From Hemerocallis citrina (taxonomy: Eukaryota; Streptophyta; Magnoliopsida; Asparagales; Asphodelaceae), in NCBI GenBank assembly GCA_017893485.1, contig CM030367.1, positions 139,507,274 through 139,571,273 of the forward strand: a DNA stretch of 64,000 nucleotides, written 5' to 3'. Shown piece after piece: positions 1 to 11,800 of this stretch (positions within the stretch are counted from its first letter, which is position 1; each line of letters begins with the position of its first letter). Position numbers and translations under genes: made by a program. The notes beneath the pieces are model-generated. The model was not told the origin of the DNA, did no database searches, and saw only the letters and a list, made by a program, of their open reading frames with translations.

Positions 1-3000
1 AGAAGGAGGTTTCGGATTTTTTGGCATCTGATGAGGAGGATGATGATGATGATGATGATGATTTTGTTGAGAAGAGTATTGTTGTGATGAAGAATATTAA
101 GAAGAATGTGAAGAAGACAATGAGGTCAAAGGGGAGGAGGAAGAAGAGATCGGTTGAGGATTCGGAGTATTCGGATTCTGACTATGTGGTTTCTGATGAT
201 GATTTTGTTGAGAAGAGTATTGTTGTGGTGAGTAATAACAAGACAGTGAAGAAGACGTCGGGATCTAAGGGAAGGAGAAATAAGAAGTCGGTTGAGGTTT
301 TGGAGCCTTCCGATTCTGATTATGTGATTTGGGATGATGATGATGCTGATTTTGATGCCAGTGATCAAATTGTGTTAGATAAAAGGCAAAAGAAGAACAA
401 GAAGGAAAATAATGTGGTAGTATCTTCTAATAGAAGGAAGAGGAGAAAGTCAGTTGTTGATTCAGAGTCATCCGATTCTGATTACTTGATGTCCAATGAG
501 GATGAGCAAGAGGAGGAGGAGGAAGATGACTTTATAGTTAAGGATAAATTTGTGATGGATAAACAACACAAAAAGACTAGTAACACAAGAAAGAAGAGAT
601 CAGAACCTAAGACAAGAAGGAAAAGATCGAACTCATTAGTGGATTCTGACTTAGAGTTCTTAGATTTTGACAAAGATATCTCAGAGGAAGAGGTTAAGGA
701 TCGGAGAGTAGGTTGGAATTTTGATTGGCCGAAACCGAAAAGGCGAGTGATGAAAAAGAAGGAAGAAGAAAAGGGTAAGGAGAAAAAAGTTGATTCGGGG
801 AAGCAAGTTTGTGGGATATGTTTATCGGAGGAGCAGAATGGGATTGTTCGAGGTTTGCTCGATTGCTGCTCTCATTATTTCTGTTTTGCATGTATAATGG
901 AGTGGTCGAAAGTGGAGTCTCGCTGTCCTGTTTGCAAGAGGAGGTTTGTCACCATCACCAAGTCAGGGAAATTGAATCCAGCGTCTGGAATCAGAAATAC
1001 AGTTATAAGGGTACAAATGAAAGACCAGGTATACTTGTTTTATCTTTTTATCATCCTTTTGTGTAAATTTTTTTACTCAGCATATAGTATTATGTAACTG
1101 TTTACTGAGGCATTCTCCCTTCTATGTTGGTTGCTTCAATATTTCCATTTGAATGGCATGCTATGTTTTAAATGTCAAAGGGAAGGGTTAAATATTAGTG
1201 CATCTTTAATGCTATTTGGATCGCTAAAAAGTGGTTTAGGAAACACAAATTTAAATTTCTATGTAGATTTGCGTTCCATGTTTAATGTAAGTTATAATTG
1301 CTTGTTAGTGAAACCAAGTACATTCTTACATCTTTCAAAAAACAGACGGGCTGAAAAAAATGATAGAATTACCATTTGTTTAAGAAATAGTGATTAAGGT
1401 TATATTGCTTAATTAGTGTGTCATCTTGCATTGTTACATGCGAGTCCTAAAAGGGATACTTTTCTCTTTCAATTCATTCATTTAATAAATTGAAGACTTC
1501 TGGCTTCAAATCAAATGTTGATGCAAAATTCTAGCTATTAGCTGGTTGTACACTTCCATGGTGTGATGAAATTAAACAATCTCATCTACCAAATGATAGA
1601 ATTACCATTTGTTTAAGAAATAGTGATTAAGGTTATATTACTTAATTAGTGTGTCATCTTGCATTGTTACATGCGAGTCCTAAAAGGGATACTTTTCTCT
1701 TTCAATTCATTCATTTAATAAATTGAAGACTTCTGGCTTCAAATCAAATGTTGATGCAAAATTCTAGCTATTAGCTGGTTGTACACTTCCGTGGTGTGAT
1801 GAAATTAAACAATCTCATCTACCAAAGCTTTCCCCATCAAAGTGGTGTTGGATATGGAGCACAAAACTTCACTAAAGAGATTATAAAACATTTTGACATG
1901 CTTTCGTCACCCTGGCGTCAATCCTTTCTGATTTAGTGCCATATTTCCGGTAGAGAAAACTATGGACCAAGAAAGGACTTTCCACAATGCTGAATGATAA
2001 GTTAGCATCCTCCGAATTGTGTTACGTCTTCTAGCGTAAGGAAAGATGTTAGATTTGCTATATGAAATTAACATTTAGCAATAAGGCATAGACAAAGCTT
2101 AAATCTGCCAAAATGCATCCCTTATTATTCCACTTCTAATATTGATCTGTATGTTTACACCCTTTTTGTCATTTTTAAATTCAAGCATTGGAATGCGGTA
2201 ATAAGATACCTTGGTCTTGGGGTAAGTTAATTGTTAATTTATCTAAGCATTGTACTAGAATTCAGTTGTTTATTATATATTGAAGTGTCTAAAAGATGGA
2301 GTCTTGATATTACTACCCATATCTGCTACTTGGTTTGTGTCGTACTCTCACAATAGTAGATTGCAGCGACTTGGTGAGACATTGAGGTTCCATGGGTGGA
2401 GTAAGGTTTTTAGTATCCATCCATATGGTAATTTCTCTAGTAAATTATCCCGTCTGCCATTATTATCATTCGACAAAGTTGATTGATAGTATGATGCTTC
2501 CATTTTTGGAAAAGCTCGAAAGTTTTTTATCAATGAATTTTTGAAAAACAAATTATTGGTTTATGGTTTTCTAAATAATAATGCGTGTTTGCTTTTGAGT
2601 TTTGAAGATCGCATTAATTTCCTCTTATTCCATATTATTGACCTCACAGGTTTACCAGCCTTCTGAAGAGGAACTCAGGGGCATGCTAGATCCTTATGAA
2701 AATGTTGTCTGTATGGAGTGCCAACAAGGTGGAGATGATAACCTTATGCTTCTTTGTGATATTTGTGATTCATCTGCTCATACGTATTGTGTTGGTCTCG
2801 GACGAGAAGTACCAGAGGGCAACTGGTACTGTGAATGTTGTAGGTTTGTAAATGAAGGACTGCCACATTGTCATCCTCAAGATACTGTGACTGATGAAGG
2901 AGCAAACCCCAGTTATTTGTACTCCAGTGTCACTGAAAGAAGTGGTTCAAACAATGCACGTGTTGATACAAACTCCCCTAGGCCTGTATCTACCTCCGGC

Positions 3001-5754
3001 CGTCCTCCTTCCTTAAGAATCGATCTCAATGCTTCCCCTCGAGATTTACCAGGCGATGATAACTATGTTGCCTCGTCAATGTCGGGTTTAGGTGCATCAA
3101 CTCTCTCTGGAAGACGTCATATACATCAACGTATACGCATTCTAATATCCTCCAGTAGACAAAGGCAGTCTGCGATGAGAACAAGCGTGTTGGGCCCAGG
3201 AACAGAAGCTAATGTTGTCACCCCGGAAAATGCACTGACTGAGGAGGCTTTACCCTCTGAATTGGAATTTGTGGATTGGCAGCAAAACCACAGACCTTCC
3301 TTACACTCAAATGCAAGTTTGGTTCCATGCATGTTCAATGAAGGAAGCAGTTTTAGGCATGTAGAGGGTGCGAAGGAAGAAGTGCAGTCCTTGGTGAAAA
3401 GACATTTGAAGAACTTTGCCCGTGATACGACTCTAGGTATATTTAACTTACCACAACATTTTATTTACTGAATATGGTTATTTTAGTTTACTAGACTAAA
3501 ATAACTTGTATGTAACTCATGCTAGAACTATTAGCTGATCTGCATCGGTGTTAATACTTAAAACTGGAAATCAAATAATTTGATCTTACAGTTTGATGTG
3601 TTCTTTTTCTCTAATTTATAATGAGAGAGTTGGGTTGTATAATTTGTAGACAACCCAACTACGTGCATCGTCCGTGCAAATTAGATCCCCCAATTCAAAT
3701 CCTTCAACTTAAGGAAAAACAGTGTGAACATGCAGATTAAATCCTCTAATTTTGGTTTTAAAATGTATAAATTGTATTAATTTGTGAAAGTAGGAGATTA
3801 AGAAAAAGGAACGTGCATTGCACGTACATATTATTGGTAAGACGATAAATTAAAAGAAAATTAATTTCTGAATATGCACTGTGGATTCTAAGTTCATTAT
3901 TTTTCTTTTAATTGTGGTGTAGAAGGTTAAGGAATATGTCTGCATGTTTCTTATATTCTCAAATGTGCAATAATAATAACATTGACAGAAGAGAATGTTA
4001 GTTTTAGGCTTTTAGAATGTCCAACCTACACATGAGCAGAAAGCAATTGATCGAGTTGAGCCTGATCCATAGGAAATGTGGAAATGTTAATCTTGGATGC
4101 ATCAGTTACATACTTACATATAGTCAACTGTTGATCCTGAGCATCCTAGGTTACTTTTTCTAAACACTGCTGCAAGCCCTTTCTTATCAAGAAGGGTTTG
4201 GTAACACCATTGATCGCAGCTTCAAGTTGAGACACTAAAAATCAAGTTGTTCACAATTGGCTCCACCAAGTAGGAGATGGATGTTCTGCTTCTATGATGC
4301 ACTCTTTAATGTTTCTTCATATGAGCTCATGTTACAGCCACATGATGCAGAATGACCTTGTGTGAATACTATTATTAGTGAGTAGTGACATCTGATGAGA
4401 TATATTCTCTGCATACACATGCGTAGTATATATGCATTATGATGCTAGCAAGCTACATCTGATTATGATATTCATGGTTTTTCTTGTACCCATGTGACTT
4501 ATATTGTTATTACTTTATGAATATCAGTTTTGCAATTGTGCTTCTTTAAAGGCATAATATTTTTTAAAAAAATTAAAATTTTGTTTCATTTATTATTATT
4601 TTGTTAAGCTTTTTTAAGAAATCCTCGCAGATAGTGCCATATAAATTTTAGTTCTATTTGTCTTTGCTTTGGTAGAAGTAGATACCCCTAGGACTGTCAC
4701 ATTTACCCGATACCCGGACCGGACCCGGACCCAACATTGGATCAGAACCGATCTGATCTACACGGGTTCGGGTCCGCTCAAAATAAACATACCCGGACCC
4801 GGACCTGTTAAAAAATACCCCCAAAAAATATGAAATTTGAATAATAGAGTTATGCGGATATACATGTAAATAGTAATTGTTGACGATATATAAATATAAT
4901 ATTTATTCATGTACTTAAGTGCAAAAAATGTTGAGTATCGGGTGCAAAAATACGTAAAGTGCAAATATTTATTCTCCGCCACCGAACCCGATGGGTAGAT
5001 TTTTTTAATTAGGACCCGGACCTGGAACCGATTCTCGCAAGTCCGGGTCCGGGTCCAATTTTTGGAACCGTGAGGTACTGGGTCCCGGTCTGGGTAGTGG
5101 CGGACCCGACCCGATAGCAGCTCTAGATACCACAATGCCACTTTATCACAATCTTGCTTTCGAGTGACTTTTTTTTGCACTCTGACCAGTTTCTAATTAA
5201 ACATAGTATTATTTTCTGTTAGCTATATGAAATGCTGATTTAGGAGTATTTTGTTGTCAGAAGTCCAGATGAATTTCTAAATTACCATTAAAGATTCATG
5301 TTCGACACGCTTGGTATATTGCTCGCGCCCTGCTTGTCATTATAGCGGTGTTTTATGCTGTGATTATGATTTCAATTTTCAGATGTCAGCAGATTCTTGG
5401 TCACAACAGCTCATTCTGCACATAAACTCTACTTGGTTAAATTTTAGAGCAGATACTTGATCTTATTTGCGTATATTCATCTCATCTTCACTTGCTCGAC
5501 CTAATTATTCTTTGTTACTTTATGAAGAGCTCATCACTCTGAAGGAGATTGTGAAGAATTCTACCCACACCATTTTAGCAGCTTGTGGAATCAATCATCA
5601 CAGGAGTAATGTGCCGATTTCTGTTGACCCTCCCGAGTATTGCCTCCATGGTGCGGATGATGGGCCAACACATCTTGTGAAAAATTGTTGTGCATCTTGT
5701 TTCGATTCTTTTGTAGAGGATGTGGTGCAGAGGCTGGTCAATATGTCCCCTTGA
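1..5754 (+). CDS. RING and PHD zinc-finger nuclear protein, 5' partial, three exons
   Basis: Probable chromatin-linked protein combining a RING domain (typical of E3 ubiquitin ligases) with a PHD finger (typical histone-tail reader). Exons, by GT..AG junctions and frame: <1-1028 (open to the left edge, no ATG seen), 2650-3436 and 5528-5754; together 679 residues are visible. The N-terminal ~250 residues are acidic/basic low complexity with a repeated Lys/Arg-rich then SDSD(Y)-acidic module. The RING is at visible residues ~270-315 (CGIC...CSHYFCFACI...CPVCKRR, C3HC4 spacing). The PHD is at ~363-408 (CMEC...LCDICD..AHTYCVG...WYCECC). The last exon carries THTILAACG and CxxCFDSFVEDVV, the conserved C-terminus of this plant family. 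The exon 2/3 junction is inferred: it is the AG that keeps family spacing (TLELITLKEIV). The stop is TGA at 5752. Identity as a PHD and RING finger domain-containing protein is strong; its biological target is not known. Confidence 0.85.
1029..2649 (+). other. intron 1 of the RING/PHD gene
   Basis: It opens with GTATAC after CAG and closes with CTCACAG. Apart from the 233-bp tandem duplication it is AT-rich with no recognisable gene. Short open frames within it lack any domain and are not annotated. Confidence 0.75.
1361..1826. repeat. 233-bp tandem duplication inside intron 1
   Basis: Two adjacent copies, 1361-1593 and 1594-1826, each starting TGATAGAATTACCATTTG and ending near CATCTACCAAA. 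I saw only a couple of differences by eye, so the duplication is recent. It lies wholly inside intron 1 of the RING/PHD gene (1029-2649) and should not affect the protein. Confidence 0.9.
3608..3840 (+). mobile_element. Helitron-like non-autonomous remnant (degenerate 3' end)
   Basis: It starts TCTCTAATTTATAATGAGAG, the usual 5' start of small plant Helitrons. Near 3810-3825 it has the hairpin ACGTGCATTGCACGT typical of their 3' end. The expected terminal CTAGT is replaced by a diverged sequence, so the right boundary is approximate. It lies in intron 2 of the RING/PHD gene. Compare the better copies at 5777-5917, 33008-33378 and 36970-37129. Confidence 0.5.
4687..5123. mobile_element. hAT-like MITE with 8-bp target duplication
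   Basis: A 437-bp element rich in ACCCGG/CCGGGT near both ends, flanked by a perfect 8-bp direct repeat TAGATACC at 4679-4686 and 5124-5131. An 8-bp duplication fits the hAT superfamily. The ends form imperfect inverted repeats (CCTAGGACTGTCAC at left; the right end read in reverse is GAGCTGCTATCGGGTCGG). A diverged second copy lies at about 22520-23125 and shares the core with TGCGGATATACATGTAAATAG-like text. It sits in intron 2 of the RING/PHD gene. Confidence 0.75.
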
Positions 5755-5776
5755 TTCACCTATTCGTTTATAGACT

Positions 5777-5917
5777 ACTAGTATTATACACGTGCTGTGC
5801 ACGTGGAGAAAATTGGGGGAATGAAAAGGACAAAAAAAAATCTACAAGCACGTGCGTTGCACGGGTTGGGTTAAGGACAAATTACACTAAGGCCTTCTCC
5901 CATTATAGTAGTAGAGA
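5777..5917 (-). mobile_element. 141-bp Helitron-like element in the 3' region of the RING/PHD gene
   Basis: Read on the minus strand it starts TCTCTACTACTATAATGGG (5917) and ends with the hairpin CACGTGCACAGCACGTG followed by CTAGT (5781-5777). These are the 5'-TC start and the 3' hairpin plus CTAGT of small plant Helitrons. It begins 23 bp after the TGA stop of the RING/PHD gene, so it probably lies in its 3'UTR. Confidence 0.7.
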
Positions 5918-6540
5918 TTTATCTAAATTTAAAAAATATTTTGAAAGGAAAAAAAATGTTACATCCAAAACTGATGAGTTTCACGATGCATTTTTTTTTT
6001 AAAACTTTCCCAGATCATGGATCATAATCATTAATGACTGCAAATTTTTTATTCTTAGAATTCTTGTTTAGATTATCAGTCACAATGATGTTGTCAATAT
6101 TACATGTAAGGTGATTTTTGTTTCGCGTATAGTGGATCTGAAAATCAATTTTTAATTTGAAAAGGAAAGGTAAGCAAAATTTTCTTCTTTTAAGGCTGCT
6201 TTTTATTTGTACATTTGGATCTGGTAGTAGGCTGAAAGATTCGGGAGTTTGACCTTATTAGAAGTAGCTTGGATGTCCATCTCCTTTTGGTTGGATATAT
6301 CATATATGTATATAAGTATAATAGATATTAATTGGTTTCCTAAAAATGATGAATGCATCCAACTTTGGCCAACAATGATAGTATGTTGTTGTGCTCTGTT
6401 ACCTGGACTAGCATTTCAAAGCTACATATGGCGTACTGCACTTGATGCTTTAATAGTAAAGAGTAACTCTACTACTGTAGCACCAAAGTTCGGGGTTGCG
6501 AAATATTGTCATCCTTATGTATGAATCATCTATCTAATTT
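5918..6540. other. no gene recognised
   Basis: AT-rich sequence between the RING/PHD gene and the MULE region. An open frame at 6249-6524 (91 codons, plus strand) shows no domain I recognise and may be chance. Confidence 0.4.
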
Positions 6541-7129
6541 TAAAATGACCCAAAATGACCAAAATGATCCACTTTTTGAAATGTCCTCCAATTGGGACCA
6601 AAATGACCCACTTTTTGAAATGTCTTCCAATTGGGACAAAGAGTAACTAGAATTTTTTCCCAAATGACCCACCTTTCGAAAGTTTTTTCCGAACTGACCC
6701 ACTTTTATAAAAAAAATACCAAATTGAGGTAGTGAGTATAGGCAAATAGCGAGTGTTAGGTTTGTGTTTTTTTTATCTCTCCCTGGCCAAAACTCGCTGT
6801 CTTAAAAAGCAACTTGATTTTTACCAAACTCGCCTTTTGAGACAGCGAGTGTCGATTGGGAGTTTTTTAGACCTCAGGCACGAATTTTTTTCTCTCCTTA
6901 TCTCCATTCTTACTCTCTTCTTATCTCCATTCTTACTCTCTTCTTAACTCCGAAACCCAAAATCCTAGCCTTCCAAATTCGACCTCCTACCCACAAAATC
7001 TCCTATAAATCTAAATATATTCACTTAATCTTTCCCAACCCTCTTACCTTCTACTTTCAAAACCCTAAACTCATCTTCCGAAAGATCCATATTTTGGAAT
7101 TTCGATAAACTTCAAGAGGATGGCTACTT
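6540..7129 (+). mobile_element. 5' terminal region of the MULE-like element
   Basis: It contains the repeated phrase AAATGACCCACTTTTTGAAA and copies of an ACTCGC...GCGAGT stem (6796-6860). Both are shared with the palindrome-rich MULE-like element at 40144-41214 and with the sequence downstream of the transposase (18.9-19.5 kb). I therefore take it as the left end of the element that carries the transposase. The exact boundary and target duplication were not found. Confidence 0.45.
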
Positions 7130-7711
7130 CAACTCTTCTACCCATATATTTACGGCTATATCCTTCCGATTATTGTTGTGAAGGTATGATTTATATTACC
7201 TATTATTTTGTACATTTTTTAAGGTTTTGTTTGTGGCTAGATAATAACTCGTATTTTCGTATAAATATAAATAGGTATGGATAACGATATTCCTATTTGG
7301 TTATACTTTGGTGGTGAAATAATTTGTGATCCAAAGATAGGTTGTTGTTATAGTGCTGTTGATCCTGAAATAGTTTAGACACCTCGTACCATTACATTGG
7401 CAAAACTAGTTGAGAAAAGTTATGAAGTTACTAATTGGGATATGGCTCAATGGAATGTGAAAATTTTAGCTCGGTATGCAGCAGGAAAAGGAGATGGTCA
7501 GTATTTTATGACAGTGCCCGTATCTACTGATAATGCTATGAAGTCAATAATTGCTATGACACTTAATCCCAATTATACTTGGTCTACATTGGAGTTATAT
7601 ATTCAGCAAATCCAAATTATTAATGCTCAGCCACATGATAATCCTAGTTCAAGTTTCGTACGAGAAGTACCGACACAGCAGATGAGGTCTAAATACAACA
7701 AACTTTACAAG

Positions 7712-8370
7712 TGTTGCCGCTAAATTCGGTGTGGGGGCAAGCAGATGAATTTGTGAGTTCGCAGAAAACCTGAATAGCAAACACCTAACCTGTTCCGCCG
7801 GAGCTTGACCGTTGACTCCCGCCGTTACCTGCAAGGAAGTGCGAGACACCGGGGTTGATCCCGGCGACGCACCCTCCGACGCTCAAGTCAGTAACCAGAA
7901 GTGATTATGAAAGAGCGTTTAACTGGAAAAAGATTGATTACCTCTTAATGGAGATGGGTGAGGGGTATTTATAGGCGTCTTAGGGACTGGTTTTAGGAAT
8001 GTAATCCCCGTGATTAGATAAGGAATATTCCCCGTAATCAGATAAGGCATGTAATCTGATAAGGTATATCCCCTATAATCAGTTAAGGAATTTAATCCCT
8101 AATCCCCAGTGAAAAGATAGCTGTGAATCATGATCGTTGATTTAGATCTAATCAGGGACCTTGATTGTATCTTGTCGGATCGGGTTGGTAGCGGGTTGAA
8201 ACCCGTACCCAGCTGAGGTGGATCCGTTTGCGGGTTATTGGATCTGTGAGAAGGAGACCCAGTACCCGCTTCGGACCCATTTGCATGTGAAATTACCGTT
8301 TTACCCCTGAGCTTTAAGATTCGAGTCCGATGTGAACGGTCCCGATTTAATCCTATTTTTAGCCATATCA
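7712..8370 (-). repeat. 3' LTR of the Gag-only retrotransposon
   Basis: 659 bp, apparently identical to the LTR at 15854-16512. On the plus strand it reads TGTTGCCGC ... CATATCA. The 5-bp repeat ACAAG abuts it at 7707-7711. Confidence 0.9.
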
Positions 8371-8390
8371 CGAGCCCCCCACTCCTAAAG
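8371..8390 (-). other. polypurine tract of the Gag-only retrotransposon
   Basis: The minus strand reads AGGAGTGGGGGGCTCG immediately before the 3' LTR. The related LTR at 20955 is preceded by nearly the same tract (AAGGAGTGGGGGGCTTA), which supports both calls. Confidence 0.75.
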
Positions 8391-11300
8391 ACTGAGTGTG
8401 ATCAGCCTTTGAGGAGTAGTTTTACTGTTTCAATGGCGTACGGGATTTTATCGGTGTTCTCAAGGGAGTTTGGAATCTTGCTCGGGGTGTAACAGTGTTA
8501 TTATGGGCTTGTAAAATGCCCAAAAATATTCTCAGAATTTTCTGGATTTTTGGTGATTTTTCCAGATTTTTCTGAATTTTTTCTCATTTTTTTGAATTTT
8601 TTATTCATTTTCCGAATTAAATAATTAATTATCTAAAATATTAATTAATTATTCTAATTTAATAATTATTTTTTCAGAATTTAAAAATAATTTTTTCTGA
8701 ATTAATAATTATTTTTAGAATTTTTAATTAATTTTTTCGATTTTTAAATATTTTTTTCGGATTTTTTAAACAAAAAAAACAATTAAATAAATAAATAAAT
8801 AATTTAAATATTACCTGGACACGTGGCAGATTTCTGGCCGTCCATCATGACCAGATGAGCACGCATCGTGAGGCAGATCGCGATCTGGACACGTGGCGCG
8901 TTTCTGGCCGTCCATCATGATCAGATCAGCGCGCATCGTGAGGCAGATCACGATCGGGACACGTGGCGCGTTCCTGAGCGTCGATCGTGTCGCGACACGA
9001 ATTTTGGAACGATCGGACGGATCGTGTGGCCCGGACTCTTTTTTTCTCCAATTACGAGTTCGGCACTTCAGTACTTCGGATATGCACTTCGGCTCGGCTC
9101 GGCTAGATGGATCCGCCGAGGTTTGTAACGAAGCCACGTGGCAATGCCACGTGGCATTTCTTTTATTTTATTTTATTTTTTTTGTTCCTCTTTTCTTTCT
9201 TTCTTTCTTCTTCTCCTTCTTTTTCTTTGCTGCTTCCGCTGCTTCTTCTTCGTCTTGTTTCTTTCCTCTTCTTCTACTTTGCTCCGACCCAACATTCGAC
9301 TCGACAACGCCCCCAACCCCGACTCCACCCCCGTTCTTGGGATCTCCACCGAAGTTCGGCGAGGAGGACGGCAGCGGCGTGGAGTTCGGAGGGAAGCTTG
9401 GCTGCCGTGGGGTGGGCGAGCGTGGCGGACGAACGTCGAAGCTCGTTGAGAGAGGTCGGCGAGGCTCTGAAACTCGTCGGTGGAAGGGGAGACCGGAGAC
9501 GACGAGCTTGGGCGAACGTCAAAAGTGGATGGCGCTATGAGGTCGAAGCAAGAGGGCTCCTCTCCGTCGTCGCTACCGAGCGGAGGTCCTCTCCACTGAG
9601 TTGCCGAGCTCCGAGCACGAAACACCACGAACCACCTCCGAGCACGAACCGTCGCTAGAGTTCGCCTTCGTCAGTGTGGAGCTCGGTGGCGCAGCTCGGA
9701 GTGAGGGAGAGAGGGCTCGGCAACGATGGGTTCGGCGAGGAGAGGGTTCGACGTGGAGCTCGGAGAGAGGGAGAGCTCGGCAGTGACTGAGTTGATGGGT
9801 TCGGCTCGACGACGGAGGGAGCTCGGCGAGGGTGAGAGCACGAATGTGTTCGTCGGAGCTCGACTTCGTCATATTCCGAAGCTTGAGCTCGTGTGATGGA
9901 GCCTCGAGCTCTGTCGATGGCCTGGCGAAGGAGGTTCAACGATAGAGCTTGGGGGCGACGCTCGAGAAGAGGGAGGAGCTTCCTGTTGGGTTCGTTTCGC
10001 TCGGACGCTCGGTGAGGAAGAAGAAGTGAGCTGAACGGTTGCTCATGTGAGAAGTTGGGTTCGGCCATGGTGAAACTCGGCAGGGTCGAGGAGCTCGGCG
10101 AAGTGGGTCGGCATTTTGACGAGCTCGGTGATTCGGTGCTCGACGAAGAGAAGAGGCGAGCTCGGAGTTGGAGCTGTCGGTGCGGGTGAGGAGTTCGGAG
10201 CTTGGGTTCGGCCCGTGAGCTCGGCACCGTGGAGCTTCGACAGGTGGGTTCGGAGCTCGACGTTTGAGATTGGTTGCGGCTTGAGCTCGATGAGGGGGAG
10301 GCAAGCTCGCCGTCGTCGAGGAGCTCGGCTCGTGACGAAGTGGATTCTTGGGTTTCCCTTCATCTTGTTTTGGCGGGAGAGTGGAGAAGAAGAGATACGG
10401 GGTTGAGTTTGGTTTAGTTTTTTGGCTTTTGGTTAGTTTTGGCGGGAGAGTGGAAGGGAAAAAAGGAGCTGGAGAGGGGTTCGGGTCGGTTCCCCTTAAC
10501 GGGTCCGAACCCGGCCTCTTGTGCTTTTTTTTTTTTTTTTTTTTTTCTTTCTTTCTCTCTCTCCTCTGCTTCTTTGTTGCTTCGGCTAATGCATCTGGTT
10601 CGGCAGATCCGAGCACGGATTTTGAGGAGAATTTTTTCCCACTTTGCTGTTCGGTAGGTCGGTAGCTCGGATTTGAGATCCGAGCTACGTGGCTCAATCT
10701 GGACGGTTGATCACGATCGTGGCGCGAATCACGAGACAAGAGGCACGAGTTTCGAGAAAACGTTATCTTGTCGTTTTGTGATGACGTGGCGAGATCTGAA
10801 CCGTTCATCATGTTTTAGCACGAATTTTGAGACGATCCGACGGTGAGATGGGTTCGGTCGAATTTTTCTCCATATACGAGGGTCGGTACCCCGTCACCTC
10901 GGATCGGCACCCCGGATCGGCACCTCGGATCATTGAGATGATGCCACGTGGCATGCCACGTGGCCCCTTTCTTTTTTTTGAAGGGTTTGTTGGGATTTGT
11001 CTTTGGCGGGAACATGGGGAAGAAGAGGAGTGGAGTTCGGGTCGTGGGTTGATGGGTTCGGATCCCTTAACGGGCCGAACCCGGCCCCACGTGCTCCCCC
11101 TTTTTTTTTTCTCTCTCTCCTCTGCTTCTTGTTCGGAAAATCTGAGCTCCTCGGATCTGCTTCTTGTTCGGTCGATCCGAGCACGGATTTTGAGGAGATT
11201 TTTTGCCGCTTAGCGGTTCGGTAGTTTGGTAGCTCGGATTTGAGATCCGAGCTACGTGGCTCAATCTGGACGGTTGATCACGATCGTGGCGCGAATCACG

Positions 11301-11479
11301 AGACAAGAGGCACGAGTTTCGAGAAAACGTTATCTTGTCGTTTTGCGGTGACGTGGTGCGATCTGATCCGTCCATCACGCTTGAGTGCGAATTTTGAGAT
11401 GATCCAACGGTTAGATGGGGTCGGCCGAATTTTTTCCCAAAAACGAGGGTCGGTACCACGGCACCTCGGATCGGCAGCT

Positions 11480-11800
11480 CTTCTGAGAAGAAAGAGGAAG
11501 GGGAGGAGAGGCATTTGGGTTCTCTCCTCTGCCTTGTTCTTTCACATACTGGAGCAGAGGAGAAGAGGAGAAGAGGAAGGGGAGGAGAGGCAATTGGGTT
11601 CTCTCCTCTGCTTTGTTCTTCCGCACGGTGAAGAAGAGGAGAAGAGGACGGGGAGGAGAGGCAATTGGGTTCTCTCCTCTGCCTTGTTCTTCCGCACGGT
11701 GAAGAAGAGGAGAAGAGGACGAGGAGGAGAGGCAGTTGGGTTCTATCCTCTGCCTTGTTCTTCCGCACGGTGGAGAAGAGGAGATGTGTTGGGGAAGAAG
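11480..11800. repeat. 71-bp tandem array, about four copies
   Basis: Units contain GGAGAGGCAATTGGGTTCTC. Copies are anchored at 11512, 11591, 11662 and 11733 (spacing 79, 71 and 71). It lies in the spacer of the Gag-only element, with a related lone copy at about 12605-12660. Confidence 0.85.

Larger units (their letters stand above)
3437..5527 (+). other. intron 2 of the RING/PHD gene
   Basis: Donor GTATATTT follows CTAG. The acceptor is inferred at TTATGAAG|AG (exon starts at 5528), which restores the frame and family spacing. It contains the Helitron-like remnant and the hAT-like MITE; the rest is AT-rich with nothing recognised. Confidence 0.65.

Noticed and set aside
6249..6524. 91-codon plus-strand frame with many aromatic residues, considered as a small membrane protein
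   Set aside because: No start context, no family recognised, AT-rich composition like the non-coding flanks. It is probably chance.
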